64,000 nt of DNA from Gymnogyps californianus (lineage: Eukaryota; Chordata; Aves; Accipitriformes; Cathartidae). The notes beneath the pieces were generated by a model that made no database searches, was not told the DNA's origin, and was given only the letters and a program-made list of their open reading frames with translations. The translations under genes and the position numbers were made by a program. This document shows, one piece after another, positions 38,993-53,282 of this stretch (position 1 is its first letter; every line of letters begins with the position of its first letter). The stretch covers positions 4,600,294-4,664,293 of the forward strand of contig NC_059482.1 in NCBI RefSeq assembly GCF_018139145.2, written 5' to 3'.

Positions 38993-41900
38993 CAAGAACA
39001 TTTAAAATTATGCTGCCTTCACGTGTGCGAACCAGGTGGGTACAATACATAATTATCTCATCAAGACCACTAAGCAGTTTCACCTGATATTTAGTTTGTA
39101 CTTGTATTTGTATTGTTTTTACTTGCTACTGAGCCAACAACAAAAGACTAGTGTTTCTGGTTTGCAGCAGCATATGACTCTAACATAAGTTCCCCATATT
39201 TGTATGCTTTGTTGCCATCCATATTAATTGTGTTTCACTAAATGAACTACAGATGTATCTTTTTCACTTTAAATTCTACAGGTAGAAAGTCTACAGGACA
39301 TTTATGATGAAGATGACAATGCTGAAATAAGAGAAAGGTCTTTATTTTCAGTTTCAAGTCTCGCACAGTTTCAGAATTAGTTGGACATTATAGTTTTTGT
39401 CAATAAGAAATTTTGTAATGATTAAAGCCTACATTACTCTAATTTCAGGTTATACAAATTTATGGGCTTATTGTATCAGCTTCAATTAAAAAAACCCACC
39501 TCTATTGCCAGGCTATCCTTCAAGTGATGAAGGTTTTTTTTTAACATAAAAATCCTATAGCATACAGCTCTGCTATAGAGTGCAATAAGGTAAACGCTGT
39601 TGACTGCACAGATTCCTAAATGACGTACAGAGGAAAAACCTCACTCTTCTTCTATATCACAGTTAATACAGGGAGGACTGAGATGCTGCCAATTCTCTAC
39701 TTAGCTAGTGGAACACATACTCCTGCATCACAGGATCAAGTCTTTTCCTCTCCCTTAGACAGGCACACCAGAGGCTGACATAGCCTACAAAATTCTGTTG
39801 TAGCATTCTTTTATTTGCTTTGTACAGTACATTGAGAACCGAAGAAACGAAGTAATTAGACACCTGGGCTGAACCGCGAGATATTCATCCTAGACCATTA
39901 CGATTTCTTAATCAGTTCATTTATAGGTATAAATGTAAGCAGTATTTAAAAAAAAAAAATCTAACTAAACATAATATATCATCACAACAAAACAAAAGTA
40001 TTTCTGGTAATATTGACCTGAAGAAAGAATAAAATCCTACCAAATAACAGAAAAGTCATGATCAAATCAACAAACTAGTTTCAATGGTGAATCAAAGTTA
40101 AGTAACAAATTAATGCAAAAGGTATTAGCAAACTTTATACAAATAAGGAATCTAGGAAGGTATCCATTCTTTTGCCCAAAAATCCCAACTAAAACAATGT
40201 ATCAAATTCCATCAACTATACAATTTACATTTAAGTAGCTTAGCACTGAAACCATATTATCTAATGTGTGAACCACAATGTGAAAGTTAGTTATAATTCT
40301 TTGTTAGAGATTAACTCTTATGTGGCAGCTAACCCTTTCTTTTCTCCCATAGACTTTCAGTGGGCAAGTGTTATTTTAAAATATCATGATGAAAAACATT
40401 TCAAATACAACATTTTCATTTCTTAACAGGTCTGTAAGACCCTATGATCTGTTCTCAGTATCCACATAGCCTTTTGTGGCAAAATAACTGCAAGTGATTA
40501 AAACCTTCTGGTTCAGACAAGGCCTAAGACATTACATTAGAAGTGCCTGCAGAACAGAAATATGTATCATTCATGTGCAATGATAAACAGTGAGTTTATA
40601 TTCTTTGTGAAGGTCTTGAAGCACAGATCAGTTAAAAATCAAATAAAAATGAAATACTGTGGCAAAAGTAAAAACAAACCCAGCTTCATTTATAGGCTGA
40701 CATAACAACTGCCTGGTTCACTGTTAAACAAACACAACTGGCTTGTTTAGATATGTTTCTTCTTTTTTTCTTTTGCTGTACTTCCCAGAGTACAAAGTAT
40801 TGCCTCTTGTAGTGACCTTGAATATAAGCTCTCAAAGGTTTTGCTTCATTGCTACTTCAGGCAGAGTTACCCCCTTGAGAAAAATAACAGAGATCTGACA
40901 GCATGTTGGTTTTATTCACTGGTGATTAAAGGTCAGACAGCTCAAAAAGAAGCTTACCACTGGATACCATGCCATGTTTTCCAATATTACAAGATGATCC
41001 TAGCCCTGATATTTTCACCTACTTTGTTTGAGACTTCTTCAGAAGAAAAAAGAAAAAAGAGCAGCTTCCTGTTTTGAAGAATGAAGATTCACCCTCTTTT
41101 CACAAGTACAACACACTGTGATATTTTTTAGAAATTTATCACATTTCGAGAAGATTATTTATATTCACATCAGAGAATGTGTTTCACAAAGATCTCCTAA
41201 GTCACAAGACTTCAGTGAAATAAATAAGAATTAAGGCATATCTTCAAGGGATCTTAAAGAGTGCACAAGCACAAGCGAAATTGAGTGGGTTTTGGTACAC
41301 AACTCTTTCCTGAAAAATGCGATTTAATAAGATGCTATACTCAAGTACTTTAGACTATATTTTGAATGACTATACAGTTGCTACCATTACTAATCTATTA
41401 GACGAGTTGATGCTCAGCAAAGATTTAGAAACTGATTAAAATATATACTCAGGTAGAAATCATATTTATACAATTGTCCTAGACAGTTCTACTGAAATAT
41501 TTCTGATGATAAGACTGTGGAAGGCATATATAGATTTTAAGATCTGATGTAAATCCCCAAATCTCTAGTTACTCTTACATAAAACTGGCTTAATACAATG
41601 ACTGAATCTGATTTGCCAGCTGCAGTTCTTTAACCTTTCAACTCACTGGACGTTATCTTGTTCTGTGCAATCATTCCTTTGGTGCATACACATAAGAAAT
41701 TCCAGCCGCTCAGAAGAGCAGAATTTTACATTCATTTTGCATAGAGATGCTAGCTCCAGGAGGAAAGCTGTAGAGAATTAGATCCATTTTTTTTCTATGT
41801 TGCTTCTGTCAAAAGTTTTGAGATATTGGTTTCTAGCTACCATCAAAGTGGCATTTACATTTAAGTAAAAGTTATTCTATTCTCACAAGTTCATATAACA

Positions 41901-43262
41901 GATGTAAAAATGCACATAAAATTTGGAGTTGTCTTTAGATGTCATTATGCATTAGTATAGTCTGTATAAGGTTGCACCTGTTTTCTGTTCATAAACATCA
42001 ATACAGAAAACGACACCTCTTTAAACATCACCTATATGCTCGCATCACTACAACAACCAGAGGAGCTGCTGAATACTGCAGCTGAAGGGAAGCCCTTGCA
42101 CTGATTTGAAAGTTGGTGCTAGGCTTCTGCAGCCATGCTGAGAATGGCTTGTCCTCAGAAACATATCCTTTACGCTCTTGTGCTCACACGCAGGTTTGCA
42201 AACTAACCAGAGTTCAATGCCGTCCATTCCTTTCAAAGCACAGTGGTACCTACTCTATGTTCTGTTCCATTAAAACAAAACAAACAAAAAACCCCACATA
42301 TACAAAAAGGTAGAATGGGCTAGTATTTGTGTTTGATGCCTCAAAAATCACAACAGCTTTAAACCAGTGGCTAAAATATATTCCAGGGACCTTTTGGAGA
42401 AGTCCGATAGCTATATTTCCAGGGAAGAACTTTCCGATCCTAGTTGAGGTGTTCACAGAGAGAACACACATGACCATACATTTGGGACTGGACCACCACA
42501 AAAGACGATGTTTATAGAGATCTCTTTCCTAAAAATATAGCAACACAAATTTTTCTTTTAAAAGGCTCTACAGCATACATCCGGTCCAAAAGAGTTTAAT
42601 TCAAGATGCACGCTTCCTCAGTATTACTCCTTCATCATAAAGTTTTATTCTTCATAAAAGCTTCATTTCCCCAGACCCATAAACTGACTACTTCTAATTC
42701 AGTGTCATTTTATAAATACTTCCATTCCTGGCATCAATCAAATGCAGCTGGCTTTCAAGCCACAAAACAACAGCTTGCTACATTATCATGTTAAACAATA
42801 TATATTAACTTATCAAGCTGAGGAAGAAATGCCTGCAAAATCAGCAGCTTTATAGTTCTGCCGATGATGTGCAGATACTCATTGAGGCAGTCTCTCTCAG
42901 TAAAGGTATAGTTACGCCTTGGTGTATTTCAATATTCATGGTTTATTTGTCACACCTTCTGGGCAGTTTCACTATTACCATAATCACTCAAAACCTCTAC
43001 CTGCACCTCCCAGAGTTCCTCATTGATCAGACATATATCCCACTAGCCAAGTCATTGCTCCAGAGGCTGCAGCTATCAATCTGTTGATTGCTCATTTGGC
43101 CTGTAAGTCGGCTTGGAAATATTGGCAAAAAACTCCCCTTAGGCGTTAAGAAGTAAAACACAATGCTTGCACAATTTTGTGGTGATTGGAGCAGATGGTT
43201 TCTTGGGAAAAAGCTCTTTGGCATTTTGTTATTTACCTCTTAATAACCTTTCTATTTCCTTC
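38993..43262. other. Unique intron, nothing recognised
   Basis: Intron immediately upstream of the CDH13 exon. An A11 run lies near 39949, and ATTAA-rich patches occur, but no exon, RNA gene or repeat family was recognised. Confidence 0.58.
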
Positions 43263-43298
43263 TTTCTTTCCTTTTTTTTTTTTTTTTGGTGCTTTATT
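43263..43298 (-). repeat. T16 tract with AATAAA beside it on the minus strand
   Basis: On the plus strand, CTTTCTTTCC is followed by sixteen Ts (43272-43287), five other bases and TTTATT (43293-43298). Read on the minus strand this is AATAAA, GCACC, then A16. That resembles the end of a polyadenylated retrocopy, but no parent gene is recognisable upstream on the minus strand, so a simple poly(T) microsatellite is equally possible. Confidence 0.55.
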
Positions 43299-43366
43299 TT
43301 CTGTCAAGATGCCAAGAGAACATCGGGAACAGTTCAGCTGATGGATTACTACTAACGCCCTACCCC

Positions 43367-43386
43367 TTTTATTTATTTATTTATTA
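43367..43386. repeat. (TTTA)n microsatellite
   Basis: TTTTATTTATTTATTTATTA is a short tetranucleotide repeat. Confidence 0.85.
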
Positions 43387-45229
43387 TATTCAGCTGCTGG
43401 GTTTACAAAAAGGACTGGAATGTAGTGGAAGCGAGACCTATTTCTAGCTTGATGAAATGTGAACAAGTGTCTTAAGCCTACAGCCTTAAAAGAAGACCCT
43501 GAATTTGAATTCTAACATTAAAATATTATCCAGTTTAGGGACTAAACAGTTTTAACCTTATGAGAACTACAGTGCTCAAAACTTCACACTGGAGTTTTCT
43601 CATGTTATTTGCACTCTTTTTGTGAGTCTCCGCTGTGTGTTCAGTACATTAAATGTTTTCTGCATGTGCTACAGAAAGGGAAGGGTCTACTTACCCGACT
43701 AACGTGACTGGATTGCTGAGTGTTATTTCCACCTTCTTCACAAGCTCAGATGTACCTCCGTACACTGATAATAATCAGTTGCACAATGGTATACTTTCAA
43801 AAAGCAAAGCTATTTTAACCCAAGAAGGAGAACAACGAATGAAAAATGGGATGAAAAACAAAAAAATCAAGAGGGTTACCTATATCTCTAGAACACGTTA
43901 CATTTATTGCTACAGAAAGACACCAGCTTTCAGAAAATGGAGCAAAGGATGATAGCCTCCTGACTACTATACTCATCATGACTAATTACATGTTTGACTG
44001 TCATTTTGTACTTTAAAGACAACAAGCCCCAGGGATGCAAAACAAATATAAGAAGAAAGGTCTATTATGGTTCCAATCAAGTGCATTTGAATTGCAACTA
44101 CAGTTATTAACTTATATGTGTTATTAAAAACTTGAAGGCCTTGCTCAATAGAGAAGACACTTAGTAAGAATTAATGAGCTCAGGCTTTTAGCATATCTCA
44201 CATTTGTATAGGGCAATAATTTTCTACCCTGCAGGACTTTTTCACATTGTCTATTTAGATGTCTGGCAAATTCAGGATATGTGTATAGTTTTTAAACCAG
44301 AGCTTAGATGGCATCACTGATCAGTACACTGGGCATGCCAAAATATTGCAGTTAGCAGGAGTGGAGAGATGCCCTGGTGAACTATCAATTGTGGAATAAA
44401 TAATAAACGAACTTCTGTTGATACACAAAAGAAACTTCAGTAATGTTAAGTAGAGATGAAGAACTGTTAAGAATTGCTACTATCTCTAGAGAGTTAATGC
44501 AGTCAAGAAAGCATATAAATTGAGTAAGAAATAATGGGACATTCCTAGTTGAACTTTATGACAAAACAGTAAAGATGTATGGGCAGGTCAACCTTTAGCA
44601 ATACTAGTATTTAATCTTTTTTCTCATGAGTAACACAGCTGTTTTGGTAGAATAAAATATTCACTCACGGGATTTTTTGAGAATGAGTTATATGCAGTAC
44701 TGTCCCTAGCCATACTGTAGGGCAGAGTGTCACATGACTGAAAACAATGTTAAGAGCTTTCAGGTATCTGCTGCTCCAGGCAAGACATTGATACATGAAA
44801 TGTCAGTAAATGAATTTGCATTAGTTGAAGTTATGTGACATGGATGCTACTTTGGTATATTGTGCTTTGTCTCTAGTGCTATGAACGTTTCTTTCTTTAG
44901 GGTAAAATTGTTAGGTGAAAACACTGAAAATTGTTAGCCCCACCAAGGATTCCCAAATCATGCATATATTATTAGTACATACCAGGTTATGAGATTTTGT
45001 GGTAGCATATGTATGCTGAAACTTATGCTCTACTTTGTGCAGATACAAGAAATTATGAAGCAAGTAAAAAGAGCGTTATTTATCCTTTCATAATACTAAG
45101 AACCCCATCACAGATCTTGTGTTGTACAAAATACGAAACTCATGGTCCTCGATTGGGATAACTTACATTTTAGACACTGTGCAGTGTTCCTTCACAAAAA
45201 AAATTGCATGTAGTCTTTGCATTTGTCTG
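43387..45229. other. Unique intron, nothing recognised
   Basis: No exon, RNA gene or repeat family was recognised. Confidence 0.6.
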
Positions 45230-45271
45230 ATAGACTACAGATAGCACGAAATAGACTACAGATAGCATGAA
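45230..45271. repeat. 21-bp tandem duplication, two copies
   Basis: ATAGACTACAGATAGCACGAA (45230-45250) is followed at once by the same 21 bases with one change (C to T at 45268). Eight bases of it (AGACTACA, 45232-45239) are also the reverse complement of TGTAGTCT at 45209-45216, so a small hairpin could form. Confidence 0.93.
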
Positions 45272-48262
45272 ATAGGCAGTTCTATGAGGAGTAAAATCAA
45301 TGAAGTCTCATTTCTTATCTGGTATTATCCAAAGGCTCATCTCCTGGATGGATAAGATGATGTCTTAGAGGGGCTAAAGTCAGTCATTCCCTTAGCAAGA
45401 CCATTAATAGGATCTTTTCCTCCTCTTTTTTTTTCATGAGATTTATATGAATTTAAGGTACTCTTTCAGACAACTTTATCCCTATGAGAAAATTAGCGGA
45501 AACTGAGTGATGAGTTCAAAAGTTTTGAGGGACTGACTGCCAGACGGGTAGAAACACACATTAAAGCTAACTTATTCAGATAGTTTCTTATTTTTATGTG
45601 CCAGTTTCTTGTCATCATGTATGTATATTCAAACTCAAAAATAAAAACTACTCCCAAGCAGTCAGTCCATCAAGGGAAAGCAATAGGCTGTTTTTTCTCT
45701 ATGCCAAGTGTACTACTTATTAAGCTTCCCCCTCATCTGAACATATACAGGTATAGAAGTAACAACAGAAACCTTGATATGTGGTGACATAGCTATTAAA
45801 AGCTTTTATGTAAGAGGAACAGGGCTGGTTGGTGGAATTGTTCTCTTCTATTTCAGAGTACATGTCAAACTCCTCAACTTTTTAAAAATATTAACTTTTC
45901 ACATTTAAAAAAGAAAAGGGTTTAACATTTTAACACAAGGGTTCTGAGAAAGAAAGGAAAGTGCTGTGATGTGTTCCTGAACCAAGTTTATCCTTTCTTA
46001 AATGATATCTAAGCCTCCAGATAACAAGGGAGATAGGAGAGGAGAAGAATAGTGACTGCTCTGCTGCTGTTAGAAGCTCCTCACCAAATTATACCTACTA
46101 CAACTTCGTCTTCCCCTAAACAGTTCCCCCAGTTCTACTCAACATCATTGTTACCCCTTCAGGAAACAAGCCTTCCTTGCTCAGACATGGGGAAGTCATC
46201 ACACTTGTTCACTTACAGCCTCTTCAGATGGACTGGGAATTACAAATCTAGTGAAAAAGGACTTAGAACAATACAGCTGTAGATGAAAAAATGATGTCCT
46301 TCCTCCAGACATGAACAGGCTGCAGATTTAAGCAAACGACCAAAGATTTTTTCTTAACTAGAATTCTGCTTAGGTTCTGCATCTGTAGTAAAAATGTCAC
46401 ACTCTCATGTCTGCTTCCCTTTTGACCAGTGAAGTCTATTAAGAAAAGGCATGAATTACTTCTTGGATCATGACCATAAGCTATAAAAAGTCCCACTGTT
46501 CTAATATTCTAACTGCCAATTCATAACATAATCTTATATGTCAGATAACATAATTCATAAAGCAATATAACACATTCTCTTGAAGTAAATGGTTTAATGT
46601 AAATGATGATATGCATTGAACATCTCACAGCAGGCAAATATGACAGAAGTGATTTATGTGTGAAAGAATAGCTATTCAACATACAAAGAGTAAGATTCAG
46701 CCCTAGGCACACTCAGAAAACACAGAGGACCCACATTCTCTCTGGAGTTTGGCTAGCACTAGAAGTCAATGAGAAAAATCACAGGAAATAAAGACTAGAT
46801 GAGACATTAAAACATCATTAAATTCACCCCCCTAAAAACAATGCAGGACCATTCTTGAAAAGATACAGAACAACACTGGCTTCTTTTCTGAAAACCTCAA
46901 ATGAAGAAATTTCCACAATCCCTATGTAACTTATCACCATGACAAGTGCATTTGGCAAACACCTGCCGGAAAGCTAGCTCAAATCCTAAGAGGAGATAGG
47001 TCAATGCCTAAAATAGCCAGCTAAACTCTAGACCATCACTGCACCAGTGGAGATGGAGGATGCTAAGCTCTTTCCTCAACTTTTATAAAACTATCGGAGG
47101 TAAAGAGTCTGAGCCTCAACATCTCTTGCCTAGAGTGACTTGCTCATTCACTCAGCCCTTTGATCTGAACTGTTTGACAGCTGAAACATTTTGTCAGAGA
47201 TGCTTACAACTCACATGATTCACCATGCTGTTTTCCCAGTTCCCATGTAAAATTGGAATTGCCTGCAATCATTCAAATTTGATTTCAGACGTATACAAGC
47301 TGTTTAAATGCAGATGCAAACTTTATAGTCAAGAACAGCCAAGCAGAGAGCTTACTAAAAATATATATTTTGCACTTATCTCTGTTTTATAATCCAAATG
47401 TTTTCTTTCAGCTTTTCTCCACCTTTTTGTTAATAGTTTCCCATTCTTCTACTCTTCCCTGTGTATCTGGGTGGTATAGTTCTGGCCATAGCAATGCAAA
47501 TTGCTAATAGACAGCAATTTTTAAAGTAATACAAATATATAAAGCCTGACGTAAATTTCATATCCAGAAATACCCATGAGAAATTACCTTTTGAATGTGG
47601 TAGAAAGCTTCCCCTAAACCTCAAGACAGAAAAAACCCCCAGAAAAAATTAGATTAATCATTTAACTTTCTCCCAAAAAAGAAGTTAATATCCAGTTTCT
47701 CCTAGCGTCTAAGCAGGGAGGCATTCTTAATCAAGATAAATGAAGAAAAGAAAATAGATGTTTCACAGACTTCACTTAGGTTTGTAAAAAAGGATTGTCA
47801 ATTATTTGCATTCTGAACTTCTGGGAGAGAACTGGCCGTCTTTCACTTCAAAGCCACTTTCACCTTGTCTCCATCCAGCCCTGTCAAGAAGAGTTAGTAT
47901 TCTGAATGTTTACAGGAACGGCAACAGCAACAAGTATAGATTCTTCTCTTAGCCCTTATTAAACAAAACATAGCTAATCACTGGGAACCTAGTTCGCATT
48001 CAGCTATCCATCAAGCCATGAAAGCCTCTGAATTTGGAGACCTAGTAGCACTTACCAGCTCTTGGAGCCAGGTAAATATCCGAGCCATATTCTAGCCCAC
48101 AACCCTTTCACAGCACCAGTGTCCTTTGGAAAGGAAACTTAGGTGCACTGGTAGAGAGGAAGCAGCAGTGTGTTTTAATAGGTCCACCAATATGGACTAC
48201 TGGAGACCCTGGACTGTAAGGGCATACCTTAGCTGAGAAAGAATCAAGGTAACACTCCGGAC
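45272..48262. other. Unique intron, nothing recognised
   Basis: No exon, RNA gene or repeat family was recognised. Confidence 0.6.
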
Positions 48263-48292
48263 TGTTTGTTTTTTGTTTTGTTTTGTTTTTTT
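48263..48292 (+). repeat. T-rich (TTTTG)n tract
   Basis: TGTTTGTTTTTTGTTTTG followed by TTTTGTTTTTTT, a decayed pentanucleotide or poly(T) tract. Confidence 0.85.
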
Positions 48293-51200
48293 AAATGGAG
48301 AAATCCCATGCCAACATAGAGATGTTTGTCAGTCATATTTTCTTTTTAAGCTAGGACTATCTGTAAGGCAAGAGTGAAACTAGTTAAATAAAATTCATGG
48401 AAATGAAAGAGATCAGTGCCAAATGTAGGTTTTAAATCAGTAGTATATTAAAATCTAATAACACTTTGAGAATGAAAAGGAAATGAGAAGAATATTTTTC
48501 CTTTCATTCTAACAACAAATTATTTCAAAATGAAAAAAAAGAGCAATGTAGTGTATTGACAGTAAGTGTCTATTTTTTTAAAACACTGTAAAAATACAGT
48601 CTGTGTGGAATGGGTAATAAGAAACCCAAGCTACATACTCTGTGTGCATAGTCTGCATTAGGACTTGTTCAAGAACAACAACAAAATGGAGAGATTTTTC
48701 TAAGAAGGTAATGTTTTCACAGATTTCAATAGTCTTTTGATCAGGGCCACGCTTCATAGATGGAAGATCTTATTCTTTAAATTACCTACTTTTGTAAAGG
48801 AATTGACTGGCTTCTTAAAAATATATTATAAGAAAGGCAGCAATTATACTCTCCTGTCGCAGTGGGCTTTAATCAAAAACACGTCATTACTTTACAGAAA
48901 TCACTTTAGACTATTCTATGTTCAAGTAAGGTACACTGGCATCCTTCCTGATTAAAAGGTAATAACATTACATTTTAATAAGATCTCAGTGCAAGGTCAA
49001 TCTTCTCTGATTGGAAATGCTTTTTGAGACAGTGGGCCAGAATTTCTGTTGATCTAAATCAGCCCAGCACTGCTAAAGCAAAGATTTTTATTAGGTGAGG
49101 CTATGGAATACAGGAATGATCTTGAAGGTCTATATTAGGTATACACAGTACTACATTGCCTTTATTCCCTTTTCGCCTTCCTAATTTTTCACTTCACTTC
49201 AGTATATGTGAAATGAACGAGAAAAGCAAACGGATGATCTGTGCCTTTTTTGTGCCTCTTCTATATTAGACCCTTTTCCTTCTTGCTACCAGCAACTTAT
49301 ACAAGTATCAATTTTTTCACATGGATATAGGATAATGACAATACATCAACATACAATTCATCAGTAACTGCACCTTAGAAGTCCTCATCTTTATTCCTTG
49401 CCTCTTTAACTAATATGAACTGGTTGTGCATTAATTTCATGTTACAAAGTGGGGATATAATTGAAACACCCATCCTTGTTATCCATGATTCTGTCACTGT
49501 GATTCTCATCATCTACATCAATGCAAAATTAATCCGTATAAGCCAAGGGTGCTTCAATATTATAAAAGCAGTGCTAATGAAAGAAGAATCAGATCTCATA
49601 ACGAGGAGGTAAATCTTCTTACATAGTTTCTAGCTTCATCTGTAGGAACCAGAGCACACACTTATTCTAATGTATCATTTCATCTTTGTATTGATTTCTT
49701 AGTCAAGTCCTAGCCATTTGATCTATTAAACATCTGAAAGTTTTTATCTTAGGGATAAGTGTTTCCATCTTAATACAGGATCTTTTTAGGTGAGTTTTGG
49801 TGTCCGCCCCCCGCAGATGAACTACTCGATAAATTATTTGGTTGGTCTGCCAGTGTCTGCTCTGTTGAAGTTATTAAAATTCATCCTGCCCAGACAATAT
49901 CATAATGAACTTCTTCACTGCTAGACCCAATAAATGAATTAGGCAACTACTCCCTGTTCTTCATCCAGAGAATTGCATTAAGTCCATTGCACTTTTCTAG
50001 ATAAATCATATGAAAGATGCAGTAATTCCTGTTAAAACTACAAACAGAAGTGGAATATTTGATTGTAAGGTCTCAAACTTAGTATTGAACAAATCCTTAC
50101 AGAGGATCATAAAGCATGTCTTGTAAAGATATCCTTTCCCTTAAAAAGGATTCATTCCTCTCCCATACATTCTTCTGAACCAAGTTCAATAGCTTCCCAC
50201 AGTAAAGGAGTCCACAGTGAGGACAGATAAAGACAATCAGTTATTCTGGAAATCTACACTTTGAATTGGTCAGCCTTTAAATCAAGTCCATAGCAACAAC
50301 TCATTCCCTAATAGCATTCTAGAATAATAGAAGATGGAATGTTTTTCAGCCATTTCCCCATCTTGAGATTGAAATATCTGCATATAGAAATCTTTGCAGC
50401 CCTACTCAAAATCCTCTTTTTGGTCAAATTATATTTTAAAGCCACCGATAGCTGAATTTAATAAATGATTCAGGTTCTGAAAGAGTATGCTCTATGGTTT
50501 TAAAGCAGGTCTTTGAAACTATCTTATAAATCACAGGTTTCAAAAAAATCTATCCATACATGTAACAAGAATACAGTTTGGAGTGTCTGGTATACGTTTT
50601 CAGCAGGGGCCTTGATATTCTTCCCTGAATTAAGTCACTAAGTTCAGCAAGTTTGGGGTTAGACAGTGTGATTAATTTCACTCAGTAACAACCATTTTAG
50701 GCTCAGATATCTAGTCTTTTAAGTTTCTTAATAGTCACTGGAGAGGGACTGGCAATTTTGGATGCAGTTCATCCCATTCTAAACTAAATATTTAAGAAAG
50801 GTGAGACGAAGCAACTTTAGAAGTGATTAATTCTGGAGGAAATCTAACTCAAAAAAGATATCAAACTCCCAGGTGCTTAAAATAGGTTATACCACTCCTA
50901 TTAATTCTGCCCATCACTACAGATGTGGAAAACAGGGTTAGAATAAAATGATTCTCCTGTACTTTTGTTCTAGTATCACACACTCCGAAAGGCTTTCTCT
51001 TTCCCACTTCATGACTACTTACGGCTGAAGGGAAAGCATGCTTGTAGCAAGTGCATTAGAAGTCTGCCCCAGCTCTGTGCTGGACAGCTTTACAGTCTGC
51101 ACTGACACTTGACCCTTGAAAAGTGGAGGTCTGCAAGGATTAACAGCAGGCCATGATATCACTGTTCTTACTCCCTTAGAATTGATGCATCATGTTAGGA

Positions 51201-53014
51201 AAGGACCTTAAGCAACAAATCAGGTTATTTTAACTTTGTGTGTAATTGATTTAGTATTGAAAGGGCTACATTATGTCCCTGCAGAGAAAATATGGGTACG
51301 GAAAAGGCTCTGTATGTCATAAAACATCTAAATATTGACTGTGGAACTCCTTAATGTAAAATTAATAATTAAGCACAGAACAGCTCACGATATGTCACTG
51401 TCAGCAATTGGATACTTAGAGATTATAAACATTTGCGGAGCTGTGTGCAAATATAGCGTCATTAAGTCACAGGCTTGTTCAAGTATGTTTATACATACGC
51501 ACATATTCTTTCTAAGGCCCAAAGAAAACAAGTATCAGTCAGTACTATATTGTGTCAAGAAGGAGGACCCAGAAACAGATTTTAAATGGCGACACACTTC
51601 TACCTTTCCACCAAGTACTTTTACACAGCCCTCAACTTGAACACACTTAAAATTCAAGTGGGTCACATGGCTTGCAGTGAACTGATTACAACTACTAAAA
51701 CCTCCTAATTCACTGAGCTCTTTTTCCTTAATGTCTCTCCACCATGTTGTGGCTAGCTAAGGACAAAAGTGGGTTTGCTCCTTCACTCTCCAAGCTGGCT
51801 GGCAGGGATCTAAATGAAGTCCAGAAGCTATAAACCATATCTGAAGAGTGCCGATAAGCTCTCCTTCTGCCATGACTTTCATTGCTCCCTGGTTTTGAAG
51901 CTGAGCTTCTCACCTTACAGAGAACTTCATATGAACCTGGCAACATGGTCTTTGGTGTGGAGATGGCTACTGTGGGGCAGCTTGGAGTGGATGAATGGAT
52001 GGAGCTGTATCTGTCTTTAGGTATCCATTTCGACTACTTTTTTTCCTATTTTCCCATATTGTCATGCTATACATACCTGGCTGAGTCCTAAACTGCAGGA
52101 AGGCGGACTTATAGACTGCTTTCTGGGCTGAAGGCCACCAGAAATGGGCATAGTGTTATACAGCCAACTAGTTCAGTCACCTCTGTACCTATTCTTGCAC
52201 AAAATAGATCATTTTCTGTCCCAAAACAAACATTCAACTTCAGTTAGGACAATTTTTGTAGGAAAGGATATCAAATACATACTAGTAGTTCAGTCCTATT
52301 GTATTCAATGGCGTATATCAGGCATACAAAGAATAACAACTTTTTACTTTTTAAATTCAGGACTTCAATGAAATACTGTCTCTTGGGGAGAAGGTGGGTC
52401 TGGCCTGTGTAAAGGATGCACTGAATGGAGCCATAACAGGTGAATGTCCATTCCACCCATCTTCTTTCCGTATTAGAAGTAAATGGAAAAGCAAATAGGA
52501 CTTGGGAGCAGACAGAAGTGGCCCTGTCTTGGGTTCCCTGTTGACTTTTGCTCTCACAATTTCCAGTGCTGAAAATGTCAATAGCAATATACTACCAAGT
52601 TTAAAGGCAATTTTCAAACACAGTTTGTCAGATACATGCATAAAGCTTCCCCCCACCTCAGCTCTTTCATAATTTTGAGTGGAGCACTGGTGCAAGGTAT
52701 ATGGAAGAATGACAATTTCAAAAGATATCTACCTTCAGGATACAATCTCTAAGAGTTTGAGTGGATTTCTTCTGTGCAAAAATTTAGTTAGAAAAATCAA
52801 GTACGAAATATTTTACTTTATGCCCCTTGTGCTTCTGTGATTTATTAATTTGTTTTTCCATTAACTTATATGAAATCCTACTTTCTATGGATGTGAGCTG
52901 TAAATCTCCCTGCTAGTCAACAAAGTCAAGGTCAGTACTGAGTCATAGTTTTTGCCTCTGAGATGTCTGCTAATATCTTTCCCTGACACTACTATACACT
53001 TCACCATTGGATGA
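48293..53014. other. Unique intron, nothing recognised
   Basis: No exon was recognised. The longest minus-strand frame in the window (52357-52695, 112 codons) lies here, on the CDH13 sense strand. It has no cadherin or other domain and is bracketed by no obvious splice sites. A segment at 49034-49060 loosely recalls the old repeat at 27460. Confidence 0.55.
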
Positions 53015-53019
53015 GATCA
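53015..53019. repeat. Target-site duplication, left copy (GATCA)
   Basis: GATCA directly precedes the TG start of the LTR and recurs directly after its CA end (53619-53623). A five-base duplication fits integration by an ERVL-like (class III) integrase and also some class I elements. Confidence 0.9.
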
Positions 53020-53282
53020 TGTGCTGGTTTTGGCTGGGGTAGAGTTAATTTTCTTCACAGAAGAAAGTAGCTAGCATAGGACTATGTTTTGAATTTGTGC
53101 TGAAAACAGTATTGATAACACAGGGATGTTTTCATTATTGCTGAGCAGTGCTTACAGAGTCAAGGCCTTTTCTGCTCCTCACCCCACCCCACCAGCAAGA
53201 AGGCTGGGGGTGCACAAGAAGTTGGGAGAGGCACAGCCGGGACAGCTGACCCCAACTGCCCAAAGGGATATTCCCTGCCATA

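Noticed and set aside
38738..39001. Continuous 87-codon minus-strand ORF taken as a whole gene starting MFLLTAFCC
   Set aside because: Only 38777-38955 is exon. The first and last residues come from intron read through the strong acceptor and donor; the hydrophobic start is not a signal peptide of CDH13.
45230..45271. CRISPR-like repeats
   Set aside because: Only two directly adjacent copies with no spacers, in a vertebrate intron; a simple tandem duplication.
49112..49140. CR1 3' end (ATGATCTTGAAGGTC)
   Set aside because: The 15-base match is not followed by the expected CCTTCCAAC and terminal microsatellite; probably chance.
52357..52695. 112-codon minus-strand ORF, the longest in the window
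   Set aside because: No domain, no codon or splice context, and length within what is expected by chance in 64 kb read in six frames.
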